DNA from: Pseudomonadota bacterium
Lineage (GTDB): Bacteria; Pseudomonadota; Alphaproteobacteria; Rhizobiales; Xanthobacteraceae
Assembly (NCBI GenBank): GCA_003576765.1
Contig: QEVP01000009.1
Coordinates: 1-64,000 of the forward strand
Length of the DNA: 64,000 nt
Reading direction: 5' to 3'
Below are positions 1-13,677 of this stretch, one piece after another. The notes under the pieces are model-generated. The model was not told the DNA's origin. It did no database searches and worked only from the letters and a program-made list of their open reading frames with translations. Each line of letters begins with the position of its first letter. Positions within the stretch are counted from its first letter, which is position 1. The position numbers and the translations under genes are program-made.

Positions 1-1301
1 ACCATCCGGTCGCCGGCGCGGCGGCTCGACACGGTGAGCACGCGCTGCGGCGACTGGCTCATCGCCTCGAGCGCGTTGCGGAACAGGTTGACCAGCACCT
101 GCTGGATCTGCACGCGGTCCACCAGCACGAGGTCGTGCGCGGGGTCGAGGGCGAACCGCAACAGCACGTCCTGCTCGCGCGCGCCGGTGAAGCCGAGCGC
201 GCCGGCTTCCTCGATCAGCCTGGCGAGGCTTTCGATCTGCTTTTCGGTCTCGCCGCGCGCAACGAAATCGCGCAGGCGGCGGATGATCTCGCCGGCGCGC
301 AGCGCCTGCTCGGCGGCGCGGTCGAGTGCCGCCTCGATCTTGTGGATGTTGGGGTCGGAGCTCGCTTCGAGCAGGCGGCGCGAGCCCTTCATGTAGTTGC
401 CGATCGCTGCCAGCGGCTGGTTGATCTCGTGCGCCAGCGCCGAGGCCATCTCGCCCATCGCGCTCAGCCGCGAGACGTGGAACAGCTCGGTCTGTAGTTC
501 GTAGAGGCGCGTCTGCGTGCGCTGATACTCGGTGAGGTCGTGCGCAAAGCCGGTGAAGTAAGGCTCGTTGCCGGACCGCGTCTCGCCGACTGACAGGTGC
601 ATGGGAAAGGTCGTACCGTCCTTGCGCCGGCCGGTGACGATGCGGCCGATACCGATGATGTGGCGTTCGCCGGTCGCCTGGTAGCGGGCGAGGTAGCCGT
701 CGTGCCGGGAATGGTCGGGCTCCGGCATCAGGATGCGGACGTTCTGGCCGACAGCCTCATGTTCGGTATAGCCGAACGAGCGCACGGCCGCGCTGCTGAA
801 GAACTGGATGATGCCGTGACCGTCGATCACGATCATGGCATCGGGAACGGTCTCGAGGATCGAGCGCAGATGGCCCTCGCGGGTCCGCAACGCCTCTTCG
901 AGCTGCTTCTGCTGGTCGATGTCGAGGATGACGCCGCCCAGCCGGTCCGGCGTGTCGCCATCCCCTCTGGCCAGGCCGCCGCGCACCCGCACCCACGACG
1001 CCCCGCCGGGCGCACCTTTGATCCGGCATTGGACATCGACGTTACTGTCGTTCGCAAGGGCGTCGCGAAACACCTTTGCGGTGCGCTCGCTGTCTTGCGC
1101 CTCGAGCAGACCGAGGAAGGCCGCAAGCGTGACGGGGCCGTCGCCGGCAAGGCCGAACAGGGCGCGCGCGGCCTTCGACCAGACGAAGGTCTGGCGCGCG
1201 GGATCAAACGTCCACGTTCCTATTCCCGCCCGTTCGATCCCGAGCCACACCTGCTCCCCGAGCGAGGGGGCCGCGGGGACGGACGGACCGCTCCGGTCCA
1301 T
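1..1301 (-). CDS. fixL: Oxygen-sensing histidine kinase FixL (3' end beyond window)
   Basis: Haem-based oxygen sensor kinase that phosphorylates FixJ when oxygen is low and so controls microaerobic genes. Reading from an ATG at 1301, the protein has a first PAS domain (about 20-135), a haem PAS domain (about 145-260), then the dimerisation/phosphoacceptor helix and the beginning of the ATPase domain, where the window ends. With this start the haem ligand falls at His200 (SRHDG), the haem-pocket arginines at Arg206 and Arg220, His214 in RHIIG, and the phosphorylated histidine at His291 (ALAHEINQP). These are the numbers known for Bradyrhizobium FixL, which supports both identity and start. About 433 residues are visible of roughly 505 expected. 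The missing end and any fixJ would lie upstream of base 1. The gene was read directly because it runs off the window. Confidence 0.93.
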   Translation of the reverse strand, partial: MDRSGPSVPAAPSLGEQVWLGIERAGIGTWTFDPARQTFVWSKAARALFGLAGDGPVTLAAFLGLLEAQDSERTAKVFRDALANDSNVDVQCRIKGAPGGASWVRVRGGLARGDGDTPDRLGGVILDIDQQKQLEEALRTREGHLRSILETVPDAMIVIDGHGIIQFFSSAAVRSFGYTEHEAVGQNVRILMPEPDHSRHDGYLARYQATGERHIIGIGRIVTGRRKDGTTFPMHLSVGETRSGNEPYFTGFAHDLTEYQRTQTRLYELQTELFHVSRLSAMGEMASALAHEINQPLAAIGNYMKGSRRLLEASSDPNIHKIEAALDRAAEQALRAGEIIRRLRDFVARGETEKQIESLARLIEEAGALGFTGAREQDVLLRFALDPAHDLVLVDRVQIQQVLVNLFRNALEAMSQSPQRVLTVSSRRAGDRM

Positions 1302-1434
1302 GCTGATCGACCTCCGCCTCCCGGTTACGATGGAAACGGGGCGAGGTCAAAGCGGGTGGCTTCGTCGCGTTCGGGAAAATAGTCCGTGCGACGGGGCCTG
1401 CCGTTTTCGGGCGGGCTGCTGCCGCTGTGGTCGG

Positions 1435-2844
1435 TCAGAATGTTGCGCCGACGGTCCGCATGAAACGCGCAAACCTGTCGTCGTTTGCGTAGGCGATGTT
1501 GATGCGCATGGCCGGCGGGGCGGCTATCGCCTCGGGATTGAACGCCGTTCCCGGCGCCAGCAGGATGCCGTGCTCCGCCGCCGTTCGCGAAAGCTCCTTG
1601 TCGTCGATGCCGGCCGGCAGCATGCACCACATGTAGAAGCCGCCGGCGGGCTGGCCGAACACCGGCAGCCGCAGTCGCGACAGGCTGTCATGCGCGGTGC
1701 GGGTTGCCACCTCGATGCGATCGACCAGGCGCTTGAGGTGGTTGCGGTAGCGGCCGCTGGTGATGAGGTCGTAGACGATCTGCTCGATATAGCCGGAGCT
1801 GTTGGTGCGGGTGATCATCTTCACGTCGGCCAGCGCGGACACTGTGTCGGGGTCGGCGGCGATGTAGCCGCAGCGCAGGCTGGCCGACAGCGTCTTGGCG
1901 AAGGTGCCGACATAGATGACGCGGTCGAGCTGGTCGAGCGCCGCCGGCCGCGGGCTGGTGGCCGGCAGCACGTCGGCGAACGGGTCGGTATCGACGATGC
2001 GCAAATTGTGCGTGCCCGCGATCTGCATCAGCCGGTACGCCACAGGCAGGGTGATCGAGCAGCCTGTAGGATTATGCGCGAGCGACTGGGTGAAGAACAG
2101 CCGCGCGCCGGTTGCGGCGGCCCGCTGCGCCAGTTCGTCGAGATCGGGACCGTCGGGATTGCGCCGCACGCCGGCGAGCTTGGCTTTGGCGAGGTGGAGC
2201 TTGCCGAACAGCGGATAGTAGCCGGGATTGTCCACCAGCACCGTCTCGCCCGGCTCGACGAAGTGCCTGACGATCATGTCGAGCGCGTCGTTGGCGCCAT
2301 GGGTGAGCAGCACCTGCTCCGGCGTGACGTTGATCGACCGCTCCGCCAGCGTCAGTGCGATACGCTCGCGCAGCGCCGGCAACCCCGCCGGCGGACCGTA
2401 ACTTTCCGGCAGGATGCGCTGGCCGGGGCGGGCAACCGGGCGCAGCGCGCGCGCCATTTCCGGGCCTTCCATCCACGCCGCCGGCGGACGGCCGTCGCCG
2501 ATCCGCACCTCGTAGCGCTTCTCCAACTGTTCGCGCAGCAGCCAGATGATATCGACGGCCTCGACCTTGGCGGGCGAGGGCGGCTCGCCGCGCTTGGGTC
2601 TGTGCTGCGAGACATAGAAGCCCGATCCGGGCCGGCTCTCGACCCGGCCCGCCGCGACCAGCCGGTCGTAGGCTTCGACGGTGGTGTTCTTGGAGACGCC
2701 GAACGTCTGCGCGGCGGAGCGGATCGAGGGCAGCCGCTCGCCCGGACGGATCAGCCCGCGGTCGATGCGCCCGACAATGGCCTCGTAAATGGCCTCGACG
2801 CGGGAGCGACCGTTGATGCGGTTGGGGCTGTAAACTGTACCCAT
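1435..2844 (-). CDS. MocR-family transcription regulator (GntR helix-turn-helix plus aminotransferase fold)
   Basis: A 469-residue regulator with an N-terminal winged helix of GntR type (about 12-80; RPGERLPSIRSAAQTFGVSK is typical) joined to a fold-type I aminotransferase domain (about 120-469). The aminotransferase part keeps HNPTG, the YVGTFAKTL segment with the PLP-binding lysine, and a conserved arginine near the C-terminus (PPAMRINIAY). Such proteins bind PLP and usually regulate a neighbouring operon in response to an amine or amino acid. It is divergent from the HMG-CoA reductase gene, with three related 10-bp repeats between them, so that gene is the probable target. The start is uncertain: an in-frame ATG at 2865 is possible, but neither has a well-spaced ribosome binding site. 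The effector cannot be told from sequence. Confidence 0.85.
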   Translation of the reverse strand: MGTVYSPNRINGRSRVEAIYEAIVGRIDRGLIRPGERLPSIRSAAQTFGVSKNTTVEAYDRLVAAGRVESRPGSGFYVSQHRPKRGEPPSPAKVEAVDIIWLLREQLEKRYEVRIGDGRPPAAWMEGPEMARALRPVARPGQRILPESYGPPAGLPALRERIALTLAERSINVTPEQVLLTHGANDALDMIVRHFVEPGETVLVDNPGYYPLFGKLHLAKAKLAGVRRNPDGPDLDELAQRAAATGARLFFTQSLAHNPTGCSITLPVAYRLMQIAGTHNLRIVDTDPFADVLPATSPRPAALDQLDRVIYVGTFAKTLSASLRCGYIAADPDTVSALADVKMITRTNSSGYIEQIVYDLITSGRYRNHLKRLVDRIEVATRTAHDSLSRLRLPVFGQPAGGFYMWCMLPAGIDDKELSRTAAEHGILLAPGTAFNPEAIAAPPAMRINIAYANDDRFARFMRTVGATF

Positions 2845-2902
2845 CGTTTGACTGGTACGGACCATCTCCAAAAAGCGCAAAGCGTTCCTTGTACTGTACC
2901 CA
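2834..2902. promoter_or_regulatory. Putative MocR operator: direct repeats between the regulator and mvaA
   Basis: Two exact copies of ACTGTACCCA lie at 2834-2843 and 2893-2902, with a diverged copy ACTGGTACGG at 2851-2860. GntR/MocR proteins commonly bind direct repeats of CTGTAC or CTGGTAC type in divergent promoter regions. The first copy overlaps the first codons of the regulator if it starts at 2844, which would allow autoregulation. The repeats are seen directly; their role is inferred. Confidence 0.5.
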
Positions 2903-2982
2903 CCCACGGTTACGGTTGAGAAGCAAAACGTTGCCGCACGAGCCGTCCTTGCGGCGCGGCAGCGCGCAAGGGAGGTCGAGGA

Positions 2983-4266
2983 ATGAGTGCCCGCCGGGAC
3001 GGTGCCAACCGAAGCTCGCGGATCGCCGGCTTTCACCGCCGGTCGCCGGCCGAGCGGCTCGACCTGGTAGCGGCCTTCGCCGGCCTCGACGACGCCGAGG
3101 TGGCCCATCTCGCCGACATGGGCAACCTGCCCGTTGTGCTCGCCGACCACATGATCGAGAACGTCGTCGCCACGATGAACGTGCCGATCGGCATCGCCAC
3201 CAATCTGAAGATCGATGGCGAGGACGTGCTGGTGCCGATGGCCACCGAGGAATCGTCGGTGGTCGCCGCGGTGTGCAATGCCGGGCGCCAGAGCTACGAC
3301 GGCGGCTTTACCACCTCCGTTTCCGGCACGCTGATGATCGCGCAGGTGCAGGCGGTGGACGTGCCCGATCCGCACGCGGCGCGGCTCCGGCTGCTCGAAC
3401 GGCGCGACGACATCAAGGCGATCTGCGACGCCTGCGATCCCCTGCTGCTCAAGATCGGCGGCGGCTTCCGCGACCTCGAGGTCCGCATTCTCGACACCGC
3501 CGGCGGCGCGATGCTGGTGACGCATCTCATCGTCGATACGCGCGATGCGATGGGCGCCAACGCGGTCAACACCATGGCGGAGGCGGTCGCCCCGCGTATC
3601 GCCGAGTGGAGCGGTGGCCGGGTGTTTTTGCGCATCCTGTCCAATCTCGCCGACCGGCGGCTGGCGCGCGCCCGCGCCGTGTGGACAACGGACGCGATCG
3701 GCGGCGCCGGCGTGCGCGACGGCATCGTCAGCGCTTATCACTTCGCCGAGGCCGATCCCTATCGCGCCGCGACCCATAACAAGGGCATCATGAACGGCAT
3801 CAGCGCCGTGGTGCTGGCGACCGGCAACGACACCCGTGCGGTCGAGGCTGGCGCCCACGCCTATGCGGCGCGGAATGGCCGCTACGCAAGCCTGACGCAC
3901 TACGAGATCGATGCCGGCGGCAATCTCTGCGGCTCCATCGAACTGCCGCTGGCGGTCGGGCTGATCGGTGGCGCCACGAAAATCCATCCCACGGCGCAGG
4001 CGTGCCTGAAGATTCTCGGGGTGAGCACCGCCGAACGGCTTGCGCGCATCGTCGCCGCGGTCGGTCTTGCGCAGAATTTCTCGGCACTCAAGGCGCTGGC
4101 GACGACCGGAATCCAGGCCGGGCATATGGGCCTGCACGCGCAGAACGTCGCGATGATGGCCGGCGCCATCGGAGAGGAGATCGACGCGGTCGCCCGGCGT
4201 CTCGTTGAACAGAAGGCGGTCCGCATCGATGTCGCGCAGGCGATCCTCGCCGATCTTCGACGCTAG
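2983..4266 (+). CDS. mvaA: Hydroxymethylglutaryl-CoA reductase, class II (degradative type)
   Basis: A 427-residue enzyme interconverting mevalonate and HMG-CoA. It resembles Pseudomonas mevalonii HMG-CoA reductase along its whole length. It shows MIENVVATMNVPIG near the N-terminus, DAMGANAVNTMAEAVAP, RAATHNKGIMNGI with the catalytic lysine, the aspartate in ATGND, GLIGGATKIHP, and GHMGLHAQN with the catalytic histidine. Class II enzymes without a membrane anchor usually oxidise mevalonate for catabolism, and most alphaproteobacteria make isoprenoids by the MEP route, so a catabolic role is likely here. No HMG-CoA lyase or mevalonate pathway gene is next to it. A GGGAGG lies just upstream of the ATG. 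It precedes the binding-protein gene by 71 bp in the same direction, which suggests co-transcription. Confidence 0.92.
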   Translation: MSARRDGANRSSRIAGFHRRSPAERLDLVAAFAGLDDAEVAHLADMGNLPVVLADHMIENVVATMNVPIGIATNLKIDGEDVLVPMATEESSVVAAVCNAGRQSYDGGFTTSVSGTLMIAQVQAVDVPDPHAARLRLLERRDDIKAICDACDPLLLKIGGGFRDLEVRILDTAGGAMLVTHLIVDTRDAMGANAVNTMAEAVAPRIAEWSGGRVFLRILSNLADRRLARARAVWTTDAIGGAGVRDGIVSAYHFAEADPYRAATHNKGIMNGISAVVLATGNDTRAVEAGAHAYAARNGRYASLTHYEIDAGGNLCGSIELPLAVGLIGGATKIHPTAQACLKILGVSTAERLARIVAAVGLAQNFSALKALATTGIQAGHMGLHAQNVAMMAGAIGEEIDAVARRLVEQKAVRIDVAQAILADLRR

Positions 4267-4337
4267 AGACGCATCATCCGCTCCGGCAGCGTTCACGCTC
4301 ACGGATCCATAACCAAGGTACAGAAGGGAGAGACGAC

Positions 4338-5561
4338 ATGGCGAAACAGGTGGGCGGCTTCTGCATGACGGCAGCGGCGCTGGCGGTGCTGATGGCGGCA
4401 AGCGCGGCGCACGCTGAAATTCCCAACAACACCGTGAAGCTCGGGGTTTTGACCGACCTGAGCGGCTTTGCCTCCGACTCCACCGGCGTCGGCTCGGTGG
4501 CGGCGGCGAAACTCGCCATCGAGGATTTCAAGAAGGAAAAGCGTGACCTCAAGGTCGAGTTGATTCAGGGCGACCACCAGAACAAGGCGGACATCGGCAG
4601 CGCGCTGGCGCGGCGCTGGGTCGATCTCGAAAAGGTCGATGCCATTCTCGACGTGCCGTTCTCGTCGGTGGCGCTTGCCGTGCAGGAAGTGGTGCGCGGC
4701 ACCAAAACCGCGTTCATCGCCTCGGGGCCGGGCACCTCGCTCTTGACCGGCGAGAAGTGCTCGCCCAACACCGTGCACTGGAGCTACGATACGTGGTCGC
4801 TGGCGCATGGCACCGCGCTCGCGCTGTTGCGCGCCAAGAAGGACACCTGGTTCTTCGTCACCGCCGACTATGCCTTCGGCCATTCGCTGGAGAACGATGC
4901 CGCCGCCGTGGTCAAGGCGGAGGGCGGCAAGGTGCTCGGTGCGGTGCGCCATCCGACCGGCACGGCCGACTTCTCCTCGTTCCTGTTGCAGGCGCAGGCT
5001 AGCAAGGCCAAGGTGGTCGCGCTCGCCAACGCGGTCGGCGACACCATCAACTCGGTCAAGCAGGCGTCCGAGTTCGGCCTGCAGGCCGGCGGTCAGGAAC
5101 TGGCCGCGCTGTTGATGCAGGTGACCGACGTCAACGCCATCGGCCTCAAGGTCGCCAAGGGGCTCTACCTGACCGAAGCGTTCTACTGGGACATGAACGA
5201 CGGCAGCCGGCAATTCGCCGACCGCTTCGCAGCGCTGACCGGCGGCAAGCGGCCGACGATGATCCAGGCCGGCGTCTATGCCGGCACGCTGCACTATCTG
5301 CGCGCGGCGGCCGCCGCCAACAGCAGCGACGCCAAGGTGGTGGTGGCGAAGATGAAGGAGATGCCGTCGCACGATCCGCTGTTCGGCGAAGGCAAGGTAC
5401 GCGAGGATGGCCGCCACATCCACAACATGTACCTGTTCCAGGTGAAGGCGCCGGAGGACTCCAAGGGGCCGTGGGACTACTACAAGCTGATCCAGACCAT
5501 TCCCGCGGCGGAAGCGTTCCGGCCGCTTGCCGAGGGCAACTGCCCGATGGTCAAGAAGTAA
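4338..5561 (+). CDS. Periplasmic substrate-binding protein of branched-chain amino acid type
   Basis: A 407-residue exported protein with a signal peptide (about 1-26, cleavage near AAHA/EIPNN) followed by a type I periplasmic binding fold beginning VKLGVLTDLSGFASDSTG, as in LivJ-like proteins (Peripla_BP_6). It would capture a small molecule for an ABC importer. No permease or ATPase gene is adjacent, so its membrane partner must be elsewhere. A strong ribosome site (AAGGGAGA) precedes the ATG. Its place behind mvaA suggests a ligand linked to mevalonate or HMG metabolism, but members of this family also bind amino acids, amides and aromatic acids, so the ligand is open. A hairpin follows the stop codon. 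Confidence 0.85.
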   Translation: MAKQVGGFCMTAAALAVLMAASAAHAEIPNNTVKLGVLTDLSGFASDSTGVGSVAAAKLAIEDFKKEKRDLKVELIQGDHQNKADIGSALARRWVDLEKVDAILDVPFSSVALAVQEVVRGTKTAFIASGPGTSLLTGEKCSPNTVHWSYDTWSLAHGTALALLRAKKDTWFFVTADYAFGHSLENDAAAVVKAEGGKVLGAVRHPTGTADFSSFLLQAQASKAKVVALANAVGDTINSVKQASEFGLQAGGQELAALLMQVTDVNAIGLKVAKGLYLTEAFYWDMNDGSRQFADRFAALTGGKRPTMIQAGVYAGTLHYLRAAAAANSSDAKVVVAKMKEMPSHDPLFGEGKVREDGRHIHNMYLFQVKAPEDSKGPWDYYKLIQTIPAAEAFRPLAEGNCPMVKK

Positions 5562-5576
5562 GCCATCTCGTCCTCG

Positions 5577-5605
5577 TCATGCCCGCGCGTCTGACGCGGG
5601 CATGA
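5577..5605. terminator. Perfect 11-bp stem between convergent genes
   Basis: Arms TCATGCCCGCG (5577-5587) and CGCGGGCATGA (5595-5605) surround a 7-nt loop, between the stop codons of the binding-protein gene and gcvP. The position suits a two-way terminator. The ATGCCCG/CGGGCAT arms resemble half of the longer cruciform repeats elsewhere in the window. There is no run of T on either side. Confidence 0.6.
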
Positions 5606-5619
5606 CCGTGGAAGCGAGG

Positions 5620-8487
<2,868 letters not shown>

Positions 8488-8528
8488 GTCTGTTTCCTTG
8501 GAAACGAAAAAGTCGCTTCGCATGACGT

Positions 8529-8619
8529 CGTCATGCCCGGCCTCGTGCCGGGCATCCACGTCTTACTTTCTTTTCTCGCAGCACAGACGTGGATGGCCGG
8601 GACAAGCCCGGCCATGACG
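8529..8619. repeat. Cruciform intergenic repeat, family A, copy 1
   Basis: The ends are GTCATGCCCGG and CCGGCCATGAC. It contains three nested or adjacent stems: ATGCCCGGC/GCCGGGCAT, CCACGTCTT/AGACGTGG, and ATGGCCGGG/CCCGGCCAT. Near-identical arms occur at 27915-28004 and, in the other orientation, at 20922-21043. All copies are intergenic. Confidence 0.85.
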
Positions 8620-8673
8620 GGGCAAGACCGTCGGGTTTCTTTCCATGTTCGTGCGGCTCTCAACGTCTGCCGC

Positions 8674-9036
8674 CTAAGCCGTGTGCGCCGTGTAGGCGGC
8701 CTCGTCCATCAGGCCGTCGAGTTCGGCCTTGTCGGCGATGCGCAGCTTGAACAGCCAGCTCCCCGCCGCGTCGGTGTTGATCTGTGAAGGCTCCGCGGTC
8801 AGCGCCTCGTTGACCTCGACCACCTCGCCGGTGATCGGCGCATAGACGTCGGAGGCGGCCTTGACGGATTCCACCACCGCGGCAGCCTCGCCCTTCTTAA
8901 GCGTGCGGCCGACTTTCGGCAGTTCGAGGAACACCACGTCGCCGAGTTGTTCCTGGGCGTAGTTGGTGATGCCGATGGTGGCGACGTCACCCTCGATGCG
9001 GAGCCACTCGTGGTCCTCGGTGAACAGGGTCGTCAT
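8674..9036 (-). CDS. gcvH: Glycine cleavage system H protein
   Basis: A 120-residue lipoyl carrier that shuttles the aminomethyl group between the P, T and L proteins. The lipoylated lysine is in [14 protein letters not shown], the usual GcvH site, and the N-terminus ([17 protein letters not shown]) is typical. The stop codon of gcvT is 9 bp upstream of its start, so the two genes are translated from one message under the riboswitch. Lipoate attachment would need LipB/LipA or LplA, which are not in this window. Confidence 0.97.
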   Translation of the reverse strand: MTTLFTEDHEWLRIEGDVATIGITNYAQEQLGDVVFLELPKVGRTLKKGEAAAVVESVKAASDVYAPITGEVVEVNEALTAEPSQINTDAAGSWLFKLRIADKAELDGLMDEAAYTAHTA

Positions 9037-9045
9037 GAATGATCC

Positions 9046-10233
9046 TCAGCGCTGATAGGAATGGGGAACGAAGGGCATGGCGGCGACGCGCAGCGGCAGG
9101 CGCTGGCCGCGCACCTCGGCGAAGACGGTGGTGCCGTCCGCGGCCTGCGCGGGCGGCAGATAGCCCATGGCGATAGGAGCGTTGACGCTCGGCCCGAAGC
9201 CGCCGGAGGTGACGGTGCCGACCGGCTCGCCCGCCTCTGCATCGGCGAACAGCTTTGCGCCCTCGCGCACCGGGGCGCGGCCTTCGGGCTTGAGGCCGAC
9301 GCGGCGGCGGCTGACGGGTGCTCTTTGCGCAAGCTGCGGCAAAATCGCGTCGGCGCCGGGGAAGCCGCCGGCACGCGCGCCGCCTAAGCGCCGCACCTTC
9401 TGGATCGCCCATGCGAGCCCGGCTTCGGCCGGCGTGGTGGTGGTGTCGATGTCGTGGCCGTAGAGGCAAAGGCCGGCCTCCAGCCGCAGGCTGTCGCGCG
9501 CGCCGAGCCCGATCGGCCACACCTCGGGCTCTGTCAGCAAGGCGGTTGCCAGCGCCTCGACCTCGGCGGCCGGCACCGAGATCTCGAAGCCATCCTCGCC
9601 GGTATAGCCGGAGCGCGAGATCAGGCAGGCGATGCCGCCGACGTCGTGCGGCGCCACGTCCATGAAACGCATCGCGGCGGCGGCCGGGCTGAGCCGCGCC
9701 AGCACGGCCGCGGCCTGCGGCCCTTGCAGCGCGATCAGGGCCCGCTCGTCCAGCCGTTCGACCTCGCAGAGATCGGTGACGTGGGCGCGCAGATGCGCCT
9801 CGTCGGCGTCCTTGCAGGCGGCGTTGACGATCAGGAACAGGTGGTCGCCGGCATTGGTGACCATCAGGTCGTCGAGCAGGCCGCCGGCGTCGTTGGTGAA
9901 GAAGGCATAGCGCTGCCGTCCGGCCGGCAGTCCGAGAATATCCTGCGGCACCAGCCGTTCCAGCGCGCGGGCGGCGTCCTCGACGCGCCCCGACTTCGGC
10001 CGCAGCACGATCTGGCCCATGTGGGAGACGTCGAACAGCCCGGCGGCGGTCCGCGTGTGCAGGTGTTCCTTGAGCACGCCGGTGGCGTATTGCACCGGCA
10101 TCTCGTAGCCGGCGAACGGCACCAGCTTGGCCCCGCGCGCGACGTGCAACGCGTAAAGGGGCGTCCGTTGCAGCAGCGGCGGATCAGTGTCGCGGGCAGC
10201 CGTCTCGCGGGCAGCCGTGTTGCAGGCAGTCAT
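9046..10233 (-). CDS. gcvT: Aminomethyltransferase, T-protein of the glycine cleavage system
   Basis: Transfers the one-carbon unit from lipoyl-bound aminomethyl on GcvH to tetrahydrofolate and releases ammonia. The 395-residue protein shows LVPFAGYEMPVQY and LFDVSHMGQ near the N-terminus and SRSGYTGEDGFEISVP in the middle, all family hallmarks. The start at 10233 is the first ATG below the riboswitch; the longer open frame only reads through the aptamer. The first 15 residues (MTACNTAARETAARD) are an extension not seen in most homologues. An ATG-distal start is possible but no better-spaced ribosome site is visible. Confidence 0.96.
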   Translation of the reverse strand: MTACNTAARETAARDTDPPLLQRTPLYALHVARGAKLVPFAGYEMPVQYATGVLKEHLHTRTAAGLFDVSHMGQIVLRPKSGRVEDAARALERLVPQDILGLPAGRQRYAFFTNDAGGLLDDLMVTNAGDHLFLIVNAACKDADEAHLRAHVTDLCEVERLDERALIALQGPQAAAVLARLSPAAAAMRFMDVAPHDVGGIACLISRSGYTGEDGFEISVPAAEVEALATALLTEPEVWPIGLGARDSLRLEAGLCLYGHDIDTTTTPAEAGLAWAIQKVRRLGGARAGGFPGADAILPQLAQRAPVSRRRVGLKPEGRAPVREGAKLFADAEAGEPVGTVTSGGFGPSVNAPIAMGYLPPAQAADGTTVFAEVRGQRLPLRVAAMPFVPHSYQR

Positions 10234-10276
10234 GGGTCGCTCCGGCAAGGGCGGGTTCGATCGTCCCGCATCCTGT

Positions 10277-10452
10277 GTAGAAGCCCCATCTGTCGCTGCG
10301 CCTGAGAGTATTATCCCGTCGGCGGATGCCGCGGCCAAAAGCCCGGCGTCTCTTTCCAGATGTCGTCCCGATCGCGAAGGTCCTTTTGCCTGAGAGTTTC
10401 CGGGGCGGTTGCTCCTTCGGCGCCGGCGTAAAGCCGGTCTCTCCCGACGCGA
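10277..10452 (-). ncRNA. Tandem glycine riboswitch upstream of gcvT
   Basis: On the minus strand two aptamers follow each other. The first has GGGAGAGACC, CGCCGAAGGAGCAA and AAACTCTCAGGCAAAAGGAC. The second has GGAAAGAGACGCC, CGCCGACGGGA and ATACTCTCAGGCGCAGCGAC. These match the conserved core of glycine aptamers (GGGAGA, CCGAAGGxGCAA, AACTCTCAGGCAAAAGGAC). It ends about 44 bp before the gcvT start. Known tandem glycine riboswitches turn on gcv expression when glycine is high. I see no classical terminator before the ATG, so control of translation is as likely as control of transcription. Confidence 0.93.
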
Positions 10453-10713
10453 TCGTCATGGTCGATAGGTAGGAGGGAAACACGGCTTTCCCAAGACTGT
10501 CAACGGAGGCCCCCGACATATCCAAGGCGGAAAAAGCCGCCCGGCGCGGCCCGCCCCGGCAGGCCCCGGCGGGGGTCCTCCATAGGCCGGCTTGGCCCGG
10601 CAAACCCTTGGTCCCATATCCACTTTCTGGACAGGGCAGGGCCCCACCGCTACAAGCGAGGCCGGAGAGGCAAGTGGCGGAACAACCGCCGCGGACAACA
10701 GAGTTGGACCGAG

Positions 10714-13371
<2,658 letters not shown>

Positions 13372-13465
13372 CGGCCTTTGCCGTCACCCGCGGGCTTGAC
13401 CCGCGGGGTCCACCCCCACCCAACCCTCCCTCCGCAAGCGGAAGGGATCAAGTGAGGCGGGCTTT

Positions 13466-13588
13466 GTGTCCCGGACGCGGCGCAACGTGAAACGATGTGC
13501 CGCAGAGCCGGGACCGTTGCAAGTGCTGCAACTGGTACGATCCCGGATAGCAGCGCGGCATGTCATGCCGCGCAGCATCCGGGATGCG
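13466..13588. repeat. Intergenic palindromic repeat, family B, copy 1
   Basis: It starts GTGTCCCGGACGCGG, has GCAGAGCCGGGACC in the first half, then GATCCCGGAT and GCATCCGGGATGCG at the far end, so each half folds into its own stem. The same layout recurs at 24246-24375 and 28875-29000. It fills most of the 306-bp gap between alaS and icd, which otherwise holds a short pyrimidine-rich stretch and a CTTCGAC/GTCGAAG hairpin near 13594. No gene is seen in the gap. Confidence 0.75.
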
Positions 13589-13677
13589 CGGCGTCTTCGA
13601 CGGGTCGAAGGGCAGTTACGCCCATCTTCGACGGGTGAAGGCCCGGCCATGACACTGTTTGCTCGGAATAGCGGCCT

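Noticed and set aside
1435..4401. A 988-codon minus-strand frame spanning both the MocR gene and the complement of mvaA
   Set aside because: Only its last 469-476 codons code for the regulator; the rest is the mirror of mvaA on the other strand, where the protein family match is clear.
10240..10275. tRNA-like TTCGATC arm near the gcvT start
   Set aside because: No acceptor or anticodon arms can be drawn around it; it belongs to the gcvT leader.
10465..10503. Possible gcv promoter with TTGACA on the minus strand (10498-10503)
   Set aside because: The -35-like hexamer is good, but no -10 element occurs at 16-18 bases, so I did not list it as a feature.
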